Shown here: piece after piece, positions 1 through 9,035 of the stretch
Layout: every line of letters begins with the position of its first letter
How positions within the stretch are numbered: position 1 is the first letter of the stretch
Source: QFOX01 sp033763655
GTDB taxonomy: Bacteria > Pseudomonadota > Alphaproteobacteria > Rickettsiales > UBA3002
Assembly (NCBI GenBank): GCA_033763655.1
Contig: JANRKD010000002.1
Location: 84,881-148,880, forward strand
Direction of reading: 5' to 3'
DNA: 64,000 nt
The notes under the pieces: generated by a model
The model's database searches: none
Seen by the model: only the letters and a program-made list of their open reading frames with translations
Told to the model about the DNA's origin: nothing
Made by a program: the position numbers and the translations under genes

Positions 1-400
1 CTGAATCCCCGATTGGTTTTTTCTTCGCGACGGACTTCTTTTTTACCGGCGCGGGCGGCGCATCGGCATCGGCCGCCGGGACACTGGGCGGTGTGGATTG
101 CACAGGCAGGGCCGGTGCTGCATCCCTGCCTGATTGCTGCCGGGTGATTTCCTCGACAATCGAGGGGGTGTGGCCGCGTGCCGCAATCACCGACAGGGCC
201 AGCGAGTTTATAATGAACAGCCCCGCCAGAATCGCGGTGGTGCGCGTCATCAGGTTGGCTTTTGCCCGGCCCGAAAGCAGGTTGCCGCCCGAACCGCCGC
301 CGCCAAGGCCGAAGCCATCCGCATCCGAACGCTGGATAAGCACCATGCCAATCAGCACCACGGCGAGCAACACCTGAACGACCAATAATACCTGTTCCAT
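1..400 (-). CDS. secG: Preprotein translocase subunit SecG (partial)
   Basis: SecG is the small inner-membrane subunit of the SecYEG channel and assists SecA-driven export. The protein starts MEQVLLVVQV and has two hydrophobic segments (about residues 2-20 and 52-72). Between them lies the family's Gly-rich cytosolic stretch with GLGGGGSGG, followed by LLSGRAKANLMTRTTAILA. The tail is Pro/Ala/Lys-rich, as in alphaproteobacterial SecG. The frame is open to the left window edge, so the C-terminus is missing. The gene follows tpiA by 11 bp on the same strand, the usual tpiA-secG pairing, which supports cotranscription. Confidence 0.9.
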   Translation of the reverse strand, partial: MEQVLLVVQVLLAVVLIGMVLIQRSDADGFGLGGGGSGGNLLSGRAKANLMTRTTAILAGLFIINSLALSVIAARGHTPSIVEEITRQQSGRDAAPALPVQSTPPSVPAADADAPPAPVKKKSVAKKKPIGDS

Positions 401-411
401 TACTTACTTCC

Positions 412-1149
412 TTACCTCGTGGTGGTGGCGCCGGTAATCAGCGCGCACATACTTGCAATCTCAAGGCTGGCCCCGCCTATCAGCGCGCCGGCAACCTCGG
501 GCAACGCAAGGATTTCGCGTGCATTACCCGCATGGACGGAGCCTCCATACAGGACAGTCGCGCTACTTCCAAGTACTGATTTTATATGGCGGTGGGCTGC
601 CTGAATTTCGGTCGGCGCGGGCGTGCGGTTGGCACCAATCGCCCAAAGCGGTTCATAGGCGATAAGGTAGCCACCTGCGGGCAATGCGCCAAGCCCCGCC
701 AACTGGCGATCGAGCGCCGCCTGCGTCCCGGCGTTATCATAATCGGCCTGCGCCTCGCCAAGGCAGATAATCGGGGTCAGCCCCGCTGCAAGCGCGGCCT
801 GCGCCTTGGCGCGCACGGTGGCGTCACAATCGCCGCTGCGGCGGCATTCGCTATGACCGACGATTACAAAACGGCAGCCCTTGTCGGCCAGCATGGCGGC
901 GCTGGTTTCGCCGGTAAAGGCGCCTTTTTCCTCGCGGTGGCAATCCTGTCCACCGAGCATCAGCCGCGCATTTGCCGGCAGGGCGGCGCCTGCATCCCCC
1001 AGATAAATAGCCGGTGGGCAGAACACGGCACGGAGGGGTGCGGCCTGCGCCGCCAGTGCCTGATTGACCGCAAACGCCCACGCTCGCACCGCAGCGGCGT
1101 CGCCGTTCATTTTCCAGTTGGCAATCAGCCATCGCGGTGTTGTCTGCAT
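412..1149 (-). CDS. tpiA: Triosephosphate isomerase
   Basis: Interconverts dihydroxyacetone phosphate and glyceraldehyde 3-phosphate in glycolysis and gluconeogenesis. The 245-residue protein is full length for the family. The catalytic residues are visible: Lys13 in ANWKMN, His99 in VGHSE and Glu166 in AYEPLWAIG, plus the phosphate-binding YGGSV and GALIGGASL segments near the C-terminus. The reading frame stays open upstream to 1224, but the ATG at 1149 (MQTTPRWLIANWKMN) matches the normal N-terminus. It is upstream of secG and diverges from ppiD. Confidence 0.95.
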   Translation of the reverse strand: MQTTPRWLIANWKMNGDAAAVRAWAFAVNQALAAQAAPLRAVFCPPAIYLGDAGAALPANARLMLGGQDCHREEKGAFTGETSAAMLADKGCRFVIVGHSECRRSGDCDATVRAKAQAALAAGLTPIICLGEAQADYDNAGTQAALDRQLAGLGALPAGGYLIAYEPLWAIGANRTPAPTEIQAAHRHIKSVLGSSATVLYGGSVHAGNAREILALPEVAGALIGGASLEIASMCALITGATTTR

Positions 1150-1249
1150 GGGACTGCTATGCCAGCCACACGCCTGCGCGTCAACCCTTTGACAAAGTGC
1201 ACGGAGCGTGTACATCTGCCGCATTAAAAATTTGCTTCAAAGGAATCCT

Positions 1250-2830
1250 ATGCTGAGTTCCATGCGCACCCTCTCGAAAAGCATCGTCTCGAAGGCGCTG
1301 ATGTTTCTGCTCGTCATTTCCTTTGGTGTCTGGGGCATTGGCGACATCATGAACAGCAGCGGCCCGGGCTACGCTGCCAAAGTCGGCAACGAAACCATCA
1401 GCCTTGGCGAGTTCCAGCAGCAACGCGCACAGGTGGCACGCCAGCTCGAAGCCCTGAACATCAAAAACCTACCTGCGGGCCAGCTTGAGCTGAGCGTCAT
1501 CCGCCAGTTGGTGCAACAGAAGCTGACCCTGCAATTCATGCGCGACATGGGGCTGTTCGTCAACGACGCTACGGTCAGTCGGTTTATCGCCGATTTGCCC
1601 GAATTCAAGGACGAAAGCGGGGTCTTCAGCGCCGATGCTTTCCGGGCCGTCCTCGCGCATCAGCGCCTCTCAGAACAGGCGTTTGTCGACCAGATTCGCA
1701 ACGACATCGCCGGGCGCTTTCTTGTTGAAAGCCTTGCTATGCAGGACGCGACGACGCCTTCGAGCCTGCTGATGCTCGAAGCGATGAGCCATGCCCAAAC
1801 CCGCGACGCGGTGCTGCTGACCATCCCCGCCCACAGCGCGATGGATACGAAAAACGAAGCGGCGCTGCAGGCGTTTTATGAGGAAAATAAAAGCGTCCTC
1901 TACCTGCGCCCCGAAACGCGCACACTCGAATATGTGGTGCTCAACGAACGCGACATCGACGCGCTGCTTGAAGCCGCCATCACCGATGCGCTGCTCGGCG
2001 AGGCCCGCGCCACCCGCACCGGCAGCAGCGACGCCACCCTGCGCGCCCAGTTGAAGCAGGAGCAGCGCGACAGCGTGATGCAGACCCTGAGTAACACCAT
2101 CGAAGATGCGCTCGCCGCCGGCAAACCCATCGCCGAGGCGTTCCGCAGCGCGGGGATTCACGCCGCACCGCGCACGCTCGATCAGGCCCGCGCCGACATG
2201 GCAACAACCGGCGGCGATGACATCAGCAGAACTGTTGTCGAGCAGGGTTTTGGCCTGAATGAAGGCGAAATCTCGCGCCTCATCCGCAGTCCGCAGGGCG
2301 CCTTGCTGATGGTTGCCGTAAAAACCGTTCAGCCCGCCGCGCCGAAACCTTACGAGGAAGTAAAGGCCGATGTCGGCACCCGCCTTGCCAGACAGCTCGC
2401 CCGCGAGGCCGCCGTCGCCAAAGCGCAGACGGTGAAGGCCGCGCTCGCGAAATCCCCCAACTGGCAGACGGTGGCGGCGGAACATGCCCTTTCCAGCCGC
2501 GTCATCAGCCGCCTTGCCCGCCCGGTTGAGTCAAAGCCAGCGACGGTCAATGGCGTGCCACCGGCTCTGCAGCACGCGATATTCGAGCGCGCGGTGGGCG
2601 AAGTCGCCGGGCCGCTGACCCTCGATAATGGCGACCAGCTTCTCGCCCTCATCACGCAGGCTCACCTGCCCGATCGCGCGGCGATAAAAACCACCGGGGC
2701 GGATAAGCGCGTGCCGATTGCGCAAACCACGGCAGAGGCAATCGAGGCCGAGGCCTTCCAGGCTTTCGCGGCCAAACATAAAGTGACCCTCAACCCCGCG
2801 TTACTGCGCGCCACCGCTTCCGAGGAATAA
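1250..2830 (+). CDS. PpiD/SurA-like membrane-anchored peptidylprolyl isomerase
   Basis: A 526-residue periplasmic folding factor. It has a short cytosolic N-terminus, one transmembrane helix at about residues 13-33 and a SurA_N-type chaperone region (AAKVGNETISLGEFQQQR, about 40-165). Parvulin-like sequence follows around 240-380 and a helical C-terminal region completes it. The family assists outer-membrane and periplasmic protein folding. The ATG at 1250 is preferred over an in-frame start at 1208 because AAAGGA lies just upstream and the TM anchor starts directly after it. The stop overlaps the trpE start by one base (TAATG), so translation with the trp genes is probably coupled. Whether the parvulin domain is catalytically active cannot be judged here. 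Confidence 0.85.
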   Translation: MLSSMRTLSKSIVSKALMFLLVISFGVWGIGDIMNSSGPGYAAKVGNETISLGEFQQQRAQVARQLEALNIKNLPAGQLELSVIRQLVQQKLTLQFMRDMGLFVNDATVSRFIADLPEFKDESGVFSADAFRAVLAHQRLSEQAFVDQIRNDIAGRFLVESLAMQDATTPSSLLMLEAMSHAQTRDAVLLTIPAHSAMDTKNEAALQAFYEENKSVLYLRPETRTLEYVVLNERDIDALLEAAITDALLGEARATRTGSSDATLRAQLKQEQRDSVMQTLSNTIEDALAAGKPIAEAFRSAGIHAAPRTLDQARADMATTGGDDISRTVVEQGFGLNEGEISRLIRSPQGALLMVAVKTVQPAAPKPYEEVKADVGTRLARQLAREAAVAKAQTVKAALAKSPNWQTVAAEHALSSRVISRLARPVESKPATVNGVPPALQHAIFERAVGEVAGPLTLDNGDQLLALITQAHLPDRAAIKTTGADKRVPIAQTTAEAIEAEAFQAFAAKHKVTLNPALLRATASEE

Positions 2831-4329
2831 TGAGCGTTTTTACCTTCAGCCCCAGCCGCGAAGATTTTATCCGCGATGCCAACGCGGGCAAGGCGCAGGT
2901 GATTTTCACCAAGCGCGTCAGCGACCTTGAAACACCCGTTTCCGCGATGCTGAAACTCCCCGACGATGCACCTGCATTTCTGCTTGAATCGGTTGAAGGC
3001 GGTGAATCGCGTGGGCGTTACTCGATCATTGGCATCGACCCCGACCTGATGTGGCGCTGCTATGGCAACCGCTCGGAAATCTCGACGACGCCGCCCTTTG
3101 CCGAAAGCAGCTTTGAATCCGCGTGGGACGACTCGATGAGCACCCTGCGCCGGCTGGTGCATGAACATCGCATGGATCTGCCTGAAGGCACGCCGCCGAT
3201 GGCTGCGGGCCTCATCGGCTATATGGGCTACGACATGGTCAAGCTGATGGAGCGCCTGCCAGACACCAAGCCCGACCCTCTTAAGATCCCCGATGCCTGC
3301 TTCATCCGCCCGCGCGTACAACTTATTTTCGACGGGGTGGATGGTGTGGTTTATATCCTCGCCCCCGTCTGGAAAACAGAGAGTGACGCCGGGAAAATCT
3401 ACGACACAACCTGCGCCCGCCTCGAAAAAATTGCCCGTCAGCTGCAAGGCCCGCTCGACCAGCGCAACTACTATAAGGATGTCCCTGCGATTCCCCGCGC
3501 CTTCCGCAGCAACATGCGCGAGGACGAACATGCGGCGATGATTAAGAAAGCCAAGGAATATATGGCCGCGGGCGATATTTTTCAGGTCGTCCTTGGGCAG
3601 CGGTTTACAGCCGATTTTGATCTGCCGCCCCTCGCGCTCTACCGCGCGCTGCGGCACATGAACCCCTCGCCTTTCCTGTTTTACCTCAATTTCGGTGATT
3701 ACGCGCTGGTCGGTTCGTCGCCGGAAATCCTCGTCCGCCTGCGCGACGATACCGTCACCATCCGCCCGATTGCAGGCACCCGCAAACGCGGCAAAACCAA
3801 AGCCGAGGACGCCGCACTGGCCGCAGATTTGCTCGCCGACCCGAAAGAGCTGGCCGAGCACCTGATGCTGCTTGATCTTGGCCGCAACGATGTTGGGCGG
3901 GTCGCCAAAGCCGGGGATGTGCGCGTCACCGAACGCATGACCATCGAGCATTATTCCCATGTCATGCATATCGTCAGCAATGTCGAAGGCACAATTGATC
4001 CGAAATACGATGCGGTCGATGCTTTAATTGCGGGCTTCCCGGCGGGGACGGTTTCGGGCGCACCCAAAATCCGCGCGATGGAAATTATCGACGAACTAGA
4101 GCCGGTAAAACGTAGCTATTACGGCGGCTGTGTCGGGTATTTCTCGGCGAACGGCACGATGGACACCTGCATCACCCTGCGCACGGCGCTGGTCAAGGGT
4201 GGTAAAATCCACGTGCAGGCAGGAGGTGGCATCGTCGCCGATTCCGTCGCCGCCGACGAATATCAGGAATCGCTCAACAAGGCCAAAGCGGTGATGCGCG
4301 CCGCCGAGGAAGCGGTAAAATTCGCATGA
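2830..4329 (+). CDS. trpE: Anthranilate synthase component I
   Basis: Converts chorismate and ammonia (or glutamine, with TrpG) to anthranilate, the first committed step of tryptophan synthesis. The 499-residue protein carries the N-terminal LLES element (LLESVEGG) that binds feedback tryptophan. It also has the chorismate-binding core with PIAGTRKRGKTKAED, LLDLGRNDVGRV, FPAGTVSGAPKIRAM and a C-terminal AGGGIVADS. It starts within the ppiD stop codon and overlaps trpG by four bases (ATGA). No leader peptide or attenuator is visible because the gene sits directly on the upstream CDS. Confidence 0.96.
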   Translation: MSVFTFSPSREDFIRDANAGKAQVIFTKRVSDLETPVSAMLKLPDDAPAFLLESVEGGESRGRYSIIGIDPDLMWRCYGNRSEISTTPPFAESSFESAWDDSMSTLRRLVHEHRMDLPEGTPPMAAGLIGYMGYDMVKLMERLPDTKPDPLKIPDACFIRPRVQLIFDGVDGVVYILAPVWKTESDAGKIYDTTCARLEKIARQLQGPLDQRNYYKDVPAIPRAFRSNMREDEHAAMIKKAKEYMAAGDIFQVVLGQRFTADFDLPPLALYRALRHMNPSPFLFYLNFGDYALVGSSPEILVRLRDDTVTIRPIAGTRKRGKTKAEDAALAADLLADPKELAEHLMLLDLGRNDVGRVAKAGDVRVTERMTIEHYSHVMHIVSNVEGTIDPKYDAVDALIAGFPAGTVSGAPKIRAMEIIDELEPVKRSYYGGCVGYFSANGTMDTCITLRTALVKGGKIHVQAGGGIVADSVAADEYQESLNKAKAVMRAAEEAVKFA

Positions 4330-4898
4330 AACAGATTCTCCTCATCGATAATTACGACAGCTTCACCTACAATCTGGTGCATTATCTCAGTGCGCTTGGC
4401 GCCACCGTCGAAGTGGTGCGCAACGATGCGCTCAGCGTCGCGGATGTCCTTGGCAAAAAGCCGCAAGGTATTGTCATTTCACCCGGCCCTGCCACGCCGG
4501 ACGAAGCGGGCATCTGCCTCGACCTTATCCGCAGCAATGCCGGGGCCATCCCGCTGCTGGGCGTCTGCCTCGGCCATCAGGCTATCGGCCAGACGTATGG
4601 CGGCAAGGTGGTGCGCGCACAGGCGGTGATGCATGGAAAAACCAGCCGCATGACCCATACGGGGCAAGGCATTTTTCGAGGCATCCCTTCGCCATTCATC
4701 GGCACGCGCTATCATTCTCTCATTGTCGAGCGCGCGAGCCTGCCTGACTGCCTTGAAGTCACCGCCGAAACAGAGGACGGCACCATCATGGGGCTGCAAC
4801 ATGTTTCGCAACCGGTTTTCGGCGTGCAATTCCACCCCGAGAGCATCGCCTCCGAGCACGGCCATGCCCTGCTGAAAAACTTTGTGGATATACTATGA
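4326..4898 (+). CDS. trpG: Anthranilate synthase component II (glutamine amidotransferase)
   Basis: Supplies ammonia from glutamine to TrpE. This is a class I amidotransferase of 190 residues starting MKQILLIDNYDSFTYN. The catalytic Cys81 lies in GVCLGHQAIGQ and the His170/Glu172 pair in VQFHPES. TSRMTH and YHSL motifs complete the TrpG/PabA signature. It overlaps trpE and trpD by ATGA junctions. In many bacteria one TrpG/PabA also serves aminodeoxychorismate synthase; that cannot be decided from this window. Confidence 0.95.
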   Translation: MKQILLIDNYDSFTYNLVHYLSALGATVEVVRNDALSVADVLGKKPQGIVISPGPATPDEAGICLDLIRSNAGAIPLLGVCLGHQAIGQTYGGKVVRAQAVMHGKTSRMTHTGQGIFRGIPSPFIGTRYHSLIVERASLPDCLEVTAETEDGTIMGLQHVSQPVFGVQFHPESIASEHGHALLKNFVDIL

Positions 4899-5869
4899 CC
4901 CGCCGCGCCGACATTGAGGCGCATATCGGCGCCCTGCTCGATGGCACGCTGAGCGGCGACGAGGCTGTTCGCTACCTTGGCGCTCTGGACATTAGCCGCC
5001 TTAATCCTGAGCAACTCGCCGGTGCGGTCGATGCCGTCATGGCGCGCGCGAAGCCTTTTCCCGTCTATGAAGACGCGATCGACTGCTGCGGCACCGGCGG
5101 TGATGGACGCGCAACCTATAACATCTCGACCGCCGCCGCACTGGTGGTCGCGGCACGTGGCGTCAAAGTAGCCAAGCACGGCAACCGCGCCGTCACCAGC
5201 AAAAGCGGCTCGGCGGATGTGCTCGAAGCGCTCGGCATGTACACCAACATTACATCCGAGCATGCCGCAAAAATCATGGATGAGATTGGCATATGCTTTC
5301 TCTACGCCCCGACCTTTCATCCCGGCTTCGCCCGGGTGGCACCACTGCGCAAGGCTATTGGCCGACGCACCATTTTCAACCTGCTCGGGCCGCTTTGCAA
5401 CCCCGCGCGGGTAAAGCGGCAACTGATTGGCGTTTTTGCGGCGGAATATAGTTCGCTGATGGCCGAGACCGCGCAATTGCTGGGCCGCACGCATGTCATG
5501 GTGGTGCATGGCGAGGACGGCACCGACGAGTTCTCCATCACCGGCAACACCCATGTCAGCTACCTGCAGGACGGCACCATCCGCTATGCCTCCATTCGCC
5601 CGCAGGATGCCGGCCTTTCGCCACATGAAGGCCGCACACTCATCGGTGGTGATGCAACCCAAAACGCCCGCGCCCTGCGCGACGTGCTCGACGGAATCGA
5701 AAGCCCTTACGCCGACGCGGTACTGCTCAATGCCGCCGCCATGCTCATGCTGGCAGATAAAGCCCCAACATTGTATGAAGGCGTCGCCCTCGCCCGCAGC
5801 AGCATCGCTCGCGGTGAAGCACGCCAGAAACTTGAAGCACTGATTGAAGCGAGCTTCCCCGATGCCTGA
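4895..5869 (+). CDS. trpD: Anthranilate phosphoribosyltransferase
   Basis: Transfers the phosphoribosyl group of PRPP to anthranilate. The 324-residue protein shows the family's glycine loop CCGTGGDG, the anthranilate/PRPP segment KHGNRAVTSKSGSADVLE and the conserved NLLGPLCNPA. Near the C-terminus DGTDEFS marks the metal-binding region. It is translationally coupled to trpG (ATGA), and its stop overlaps the trpC start by eight bases. Confidence 0.95.
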   Translation: MTRRADIEAHIGALLDGTLSGDEAVRYLGALDISRLNPEQLAGAVDAVMARAKPFPVYEDAIDCCGTGGDGRATYNISTAAALVVAARGVKVAKHGNRAVTSKSGSADVLEALGMYTNITSEHAAKIMDEIGICFLYAPTFHPGFARVAPLRKAIGRRTIFNLLGPLCNPARVKRQLIGVFAAEYSSLMAETAQLLGRTHVMVVHGEDGTDEFSITGNTHVSYLQDGTIRYASIRPQDAGLSPHEGRTLIGGDATQNARALRDVLDGIESPYADAVLLNAAAMLMLADKAPTLYEGVALARSSIARGEARQKLEALIEASFPDA

Positions 5870-6665
5870 CATTCTGAGCGCCATTTGCGATAAAAAACGC
5901 ACCCATATCGCCGCCCGTAAAGCCGCCGTCAGCGAGGCGGAGCTGCATACGCGCGCGCTTCACGCCACCCCGCCGCGTGGCTTTCATGCCGCGCTGAAAC
6001 AGCGCCTCGCCGCAGGTGGAATCGGGTTGATTGCCGAGATCAAAAAAGCCTCGCCGAGCAAAGGACTGATCCGCGCGAATTTTGACCCGGAAGTACTGGC
6101 GCTTGCCTATGAAACCGCAGGTGCAACCTGCCTTTCGGTGCTGACGGACACACCTTATTTCCAAGGTGAGGACGCCTACCTCGTGGCCGCGCGTGCCGCA
6201 GTAAAACTGCCTGTGCTGCGCAAAGATTTCATGCTCGATGTCTATCAGGTGCTTGAGGCGCGCAGCCTTGGCGCCGATTGCATCCTGCTGATAATGGCCG
6301 CGCTCGACAACACGCAGGCCGCCGAACTCGAAGCCGTCGCCCATGAACTCGGGATGGATGTGCTGGTCGAAGTGCATGATGCCGCTGAGCTGGAGCGCGC
6401 CCTAACCCACCTGCGCTCGCGGCTTATTGGCATCAACAACCGCAACCTCAAAACGCTGGAAGTGAACCTTGCCACCAGTGAAATGCTACGAAAATCAGTG
6501 CCCGACGACTATACGCTGGTCTGCGAAAGCGGCATTGCCAGCCATGCCGATATTGTGCGCATGCAGGCACAGGGCATCCATTGTTTTCTCGTCGGGGAAT
6601 CGCTGATGCGTGAAGCCGATGTTGCTGCGGCCACCCGCAAACTACTGGGTGAGAGTGACGCATAG
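5862..6665 (+). CDS. trpC: Indole-3-glycerol phosphate synthase
   Basis: Closes the indole ring from carboxyphenylamino-deoxyribulose phosphate. The 267-residue TIM barrel carries AEIKKASPSKG, VLTDTPYFQG, LRKDFMLD, LVEVHD, IGINNRNLKT and CESGIAS, the complete catalytic and phosphate-binding set. The ATG at 5862 (MPDILSAICDKKR) is chosen over a start six codons upstream because it gives the usual N-terminus and the usual short overlap with trpD. trpF, trpB and trpA are not in the window. Confidence 0.95.
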   Translation: MPDILSAICDKKRTHIAARKAAVSEAELHTRALHATPPRGFHAALKQRLAAGGIGLIAEIKKASPSKGLIRANFDPEVLALAYETAGATCLSVLTDTPYFQGEDAYLVAARAAVKLPVLRKDFMLDVYQVLEARSLGADCILLIMAALDNTQAAELEAVAHELGMDVLVEVHDAAELERALTHLRSRLIGINNRNLKTLEVNLATSEMLRKSVPDDYTLVCESGIASHADIVRMQAQGIHCFLVGESLMREADVAAATRKLLGESDA

Positions 6666-6686
6666 CGGGGCTGATTACTCTCCCCG

Positions 6687-6750
6687 TGTCGTGCCGTCTT
6701 TATGACGGCATCCATCTTAAGGTGGACCCCGCAATGAATGCGGGGCGACA
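6687..6750. repeat. Palindromic interspersed repeat, family A copy 1
   Basis: A 64-bp element between convergent trpC and comEC. It starts TGTCG and ends CGACA. It contains two hairpins: GCCGTC-TTTAT-GACGGC and CCCCGCA-ATGA-ATGCGGGG. It is almost identical to the copy at 28823-28885 (the first 36 bases after the start are the same) and related to 42741-42811. It could act as a bidirectional transcription end, but there is no T-run. Confidence 0.8.
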
Positions 6751-6778
6751 AACGTGGAGGCTGCAAGAAAAGCCGCGC

Positions 6779-8887
6779 CTAATCGCCGTCTTGCGGTTCT
6801 GCGGCGTCCTGCACACTCCATGGCCGCACGCCCTGCCAATCGGCGCTGGTTTCCTGCCGTATACTGCCATCGTCACGTACCCACAGCGCGGTGATATTGC
6901 TGCCGGAATCCTGTGTCGGATTGATAATTCGCACGGGCTTTTGACACTCACGCACCGCCAGACCGCTGACGATAACCGCTGCATGGATGCAATCCTCCTG
7001 CCACGCTGCCGCATCGCTCGGGAATGCGATCTTAATCCCCTTCACCTGCGCCACGCAGCCAAGCGCATCGCAGCGCCAGTCCGGCTTATCGGCGGGTGGA
7101 AGTTCCTTGTATCCAAGGCCATTGCCCCATAATTCAGGCACCAGCGAGGCGGCACGCCCGCGCGCGAGCACATAACCGTTATCGCTGCGAAAGGCAATTT
7201 GCTTGAGGTTGGCGCTCATCAGCATATCGGGCTGACTGACCGTCAGCACGGTCAGCACGCCTACGACGGCGGGAATCACCCCATAGCGCCGCACCCGCGT
7301 CTGCCACAGGCATATCCACAGCAACCCGAACATAAAGAGCGCCACACCATACCCAGGCAAAGATGGAGAAAAGAGCTGCGCATACGGCAATTGTGCAATC
7401 CAATGCGCTATGCTGAGCAAGGCATGAATACCTGCCCCGAGCAAGGTCAACGCAAAGGGGTGCAGGCCAAAAGGTAGCAGGATAAAAAACAGCGCGACCA
7501 TCGGCATCAGGAACAGACTCACCAGCGGCGTGGCTAAACTATTCGCTAAAATGCCATATGGGGCGATATTGTTGAACATCGCAATGACCAACGGCCCCGT
7601 CGCCATTTCGGCCACCACGCTGGCAAGTAAAATCGTGCCAAGATGGTGCAATCCACGGCGCAACCGACTCTGCTCAAGCAGCGGTGACGGTGCCATCACC
7701 CGCGTTTCGATGAGGGCGATGAGCGCCAGCGTCGCCGCGAAGGAAAGCTGGAAGCCAGGCTCAAGCAGGCTGGCCGGGTCGTAAAGCAGCAACAGCAGCG
7801 CCGTCAGCGCCAGCGAGCGCATGGGGTCCACCTGCCGCCGCAGCAGAATCGCGCCCAGCACCAGCGCAATCATGACATAGGCGCGCACCGCCGAGATGGG
7901 CAGGCCGGTGACAAACAGGTAAACGCTCACCAGCAGCAGGCTGATCAGGGCGATGACGGATTTGCCCTCCGGACGCAGGGCGATACGCGCGGGAAAAAGC
8001 AGCAACAGCAACAGGCGCAGGCTGATAAAAATCACCCCGCTGATGACCATCATATGCTCACCCGAAATCGCGATGATGTGATAGAGGTTGCTGGCGCGAA
8101 GGGCCTTAAAATCCTCCTCGCTGATGGCCCGCGCATCGCCCGTAATCAGCCCGGCGGCGATCCCGCCTGTTTCGGGTCCGAGGCGACGGACAATACTATC
8201 GGTCAGGTTGGCACGCCAGCTCCAGAAGCGGTTGGCAAGCGAGGGCCGGTTATCGGATGCCAGCACCTCCCATGGCGGCAGCCCATAGCCGACCGCGCCA
8301 ATATCGCGGAAGGCAAAATAGCGCGCAAAATCGAAGCCGTTAGGCAGGGCCGGCCCCATCGGCACCATCAGCCCCGCGCGGATTGTCACCGCATCGCCAA
8401 TATTGGGCAGCGTAAACGCCACCCCCTTTTTCAGCCGCACCGAAAGCCGCACCTGCGAAGGCGTCAATGCCGGGGCCAGCCGGTCAATCATCGGCTGGCT
8501 GAGCGTCAGCCGCACGCCGTGCTCGGTGCGCTCGATGTCGCGCACCACCCCCATAATCGGGCGCGGGGTCAGCGATTCGCGCAGGATGGTCGGCTGATGC
8601 TCCCTCGCCCGCAGATTGGCCCAGCCTGCGCCGATACCCGCCGCCAGCAGCGCCACCGCCAGCCCCATCTGCAGAGGGTTCAGCCAGCGCCGCGCCGCGC
8701 GCATTCCCAGCAGCACCAGCAGCGTCAGCGCCGGAAAAAGCCATCCCGGCGGCTCGACCGGCAGGTTGTAATAAAGCGCGATGCCCGCCGCGAAACAGGC
8801 CGGCAGCCACAGGATGCGGCGCGGCGCTTCCGCCGTCCACCATGCCCCCAGCCGTTCGCCCCTGCGCGCCATGCACTTACCTGCCAT
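6779..8887 (-). CDS. comEC: ComEC/Rec2-family DNA-uptake channel
   Basis: An integral membrane protein of 702 residues that in competent bacteria passes single-stranded DNA across the inner membrane. The N-terminus has a DUF4131-like segment with several hydrophobic helices. The central Competence domain contains GLITGDARAISEED, HIIAISGEHMMVISG, TGLPISAVRAYVM and YDPASLLEPGFQLSFAAT. The C-terminus ends in a short Cys-containing region (WRCDALGC, ECQKPV) rather than a metallo-beta-lactamase domain, the form commonly seen in alphaproteobacteria. An internal ATG at 8872 is an alternative start. It diverges from gltX. Confidence 0.9.
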   Translation of the reverse strand: MAGKCMARRGERLGAWWTAEAPRRILWLPACFAAGIALYYNLPVEPPGWLFPALTLLVLLGMRAARRWLNPLQMGLAVALLAAGIGAGWANLRAREHQPTILRESLTPRPIMGVVRDIERTEHGVRLTLSQPMIDRLAPALTPSQVRLSVRLKKGVAFTLPNIGDAVTIRAGLMVPMGPALPNGFDFARYFAFRDIGAVGYGLPPWEVLASDNRPSLANRFWSWRANLTDSIVRRLGPETGGIAAGLITGDARAISEEDFKALRASNLYHIIAISGEHMMVISGVIFISLRLLLLLLFPARIALRPEGKSVIALISLLLVSVYLFVTGLPISAVRAYVMIALVLGAILLRRQVDPMRSLALTALLLLLYDPASLLEPGFQLSFAATLALIALIETRVMAPSPLLEQSRLRRGLHHLGTILLASVVAEMATGPLVIAMFNNIAPYGILANSLATPLVSLFLMPMVALFFILLPFGLHPFALTLLGAGIHALLSIAHWIAQLPYAQLFSPSLPGYGVALFMFGLLWICLWQTRVRRYGVIPAVVGVLTVLTVSQPDMLMSANLKQIAFRSDNGYVLARGRAASLVPELWGNGLGYKELPPADKPDWRCDALGCVAQVKGIKIAFPSDAAAWQEDCIHAAVIVSGLAVRECQKPVRIINPTQDSGSNITALWVRDDGSIRQETSADWQGVRPWSVQDAAEPQDGD

Positions 8888-9035
8888 CGTATAGCTGTTT
8901 CATTCCAGTTTTTGCCCACGCAAACAAGCAAAACCACGCGCATAATGGTTGGATTTTTGAAGATGGGGTGCTAGGCAGCAAGGCGCGCCACCGCGCTACG
9001 CACCTAACCGCAACCCCTCGCCCGAAGAACCCGCC

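Noticed and set aside
2700..2830. Trp leader peptide/attenuator before trpE
   Set aside because: trpE starts in the stop codon of the upstream gene; no Trp-codon leader or terminator/antiterminator pair fits.
2662..3969. 435-codon open frame on the minus strand opposite trpE
   Set aside because: Shadow of the GC-rich trpE coding strand; no homology, no ribosome site, His/Arg-rich composition typical of antisense frames.
8054..8974. 306-codon open frame on the plus strand opposite comEC
   Set aside because: Arg/His/Gln-rich antisense shadow; comEC motifs on the other strand are continuous.
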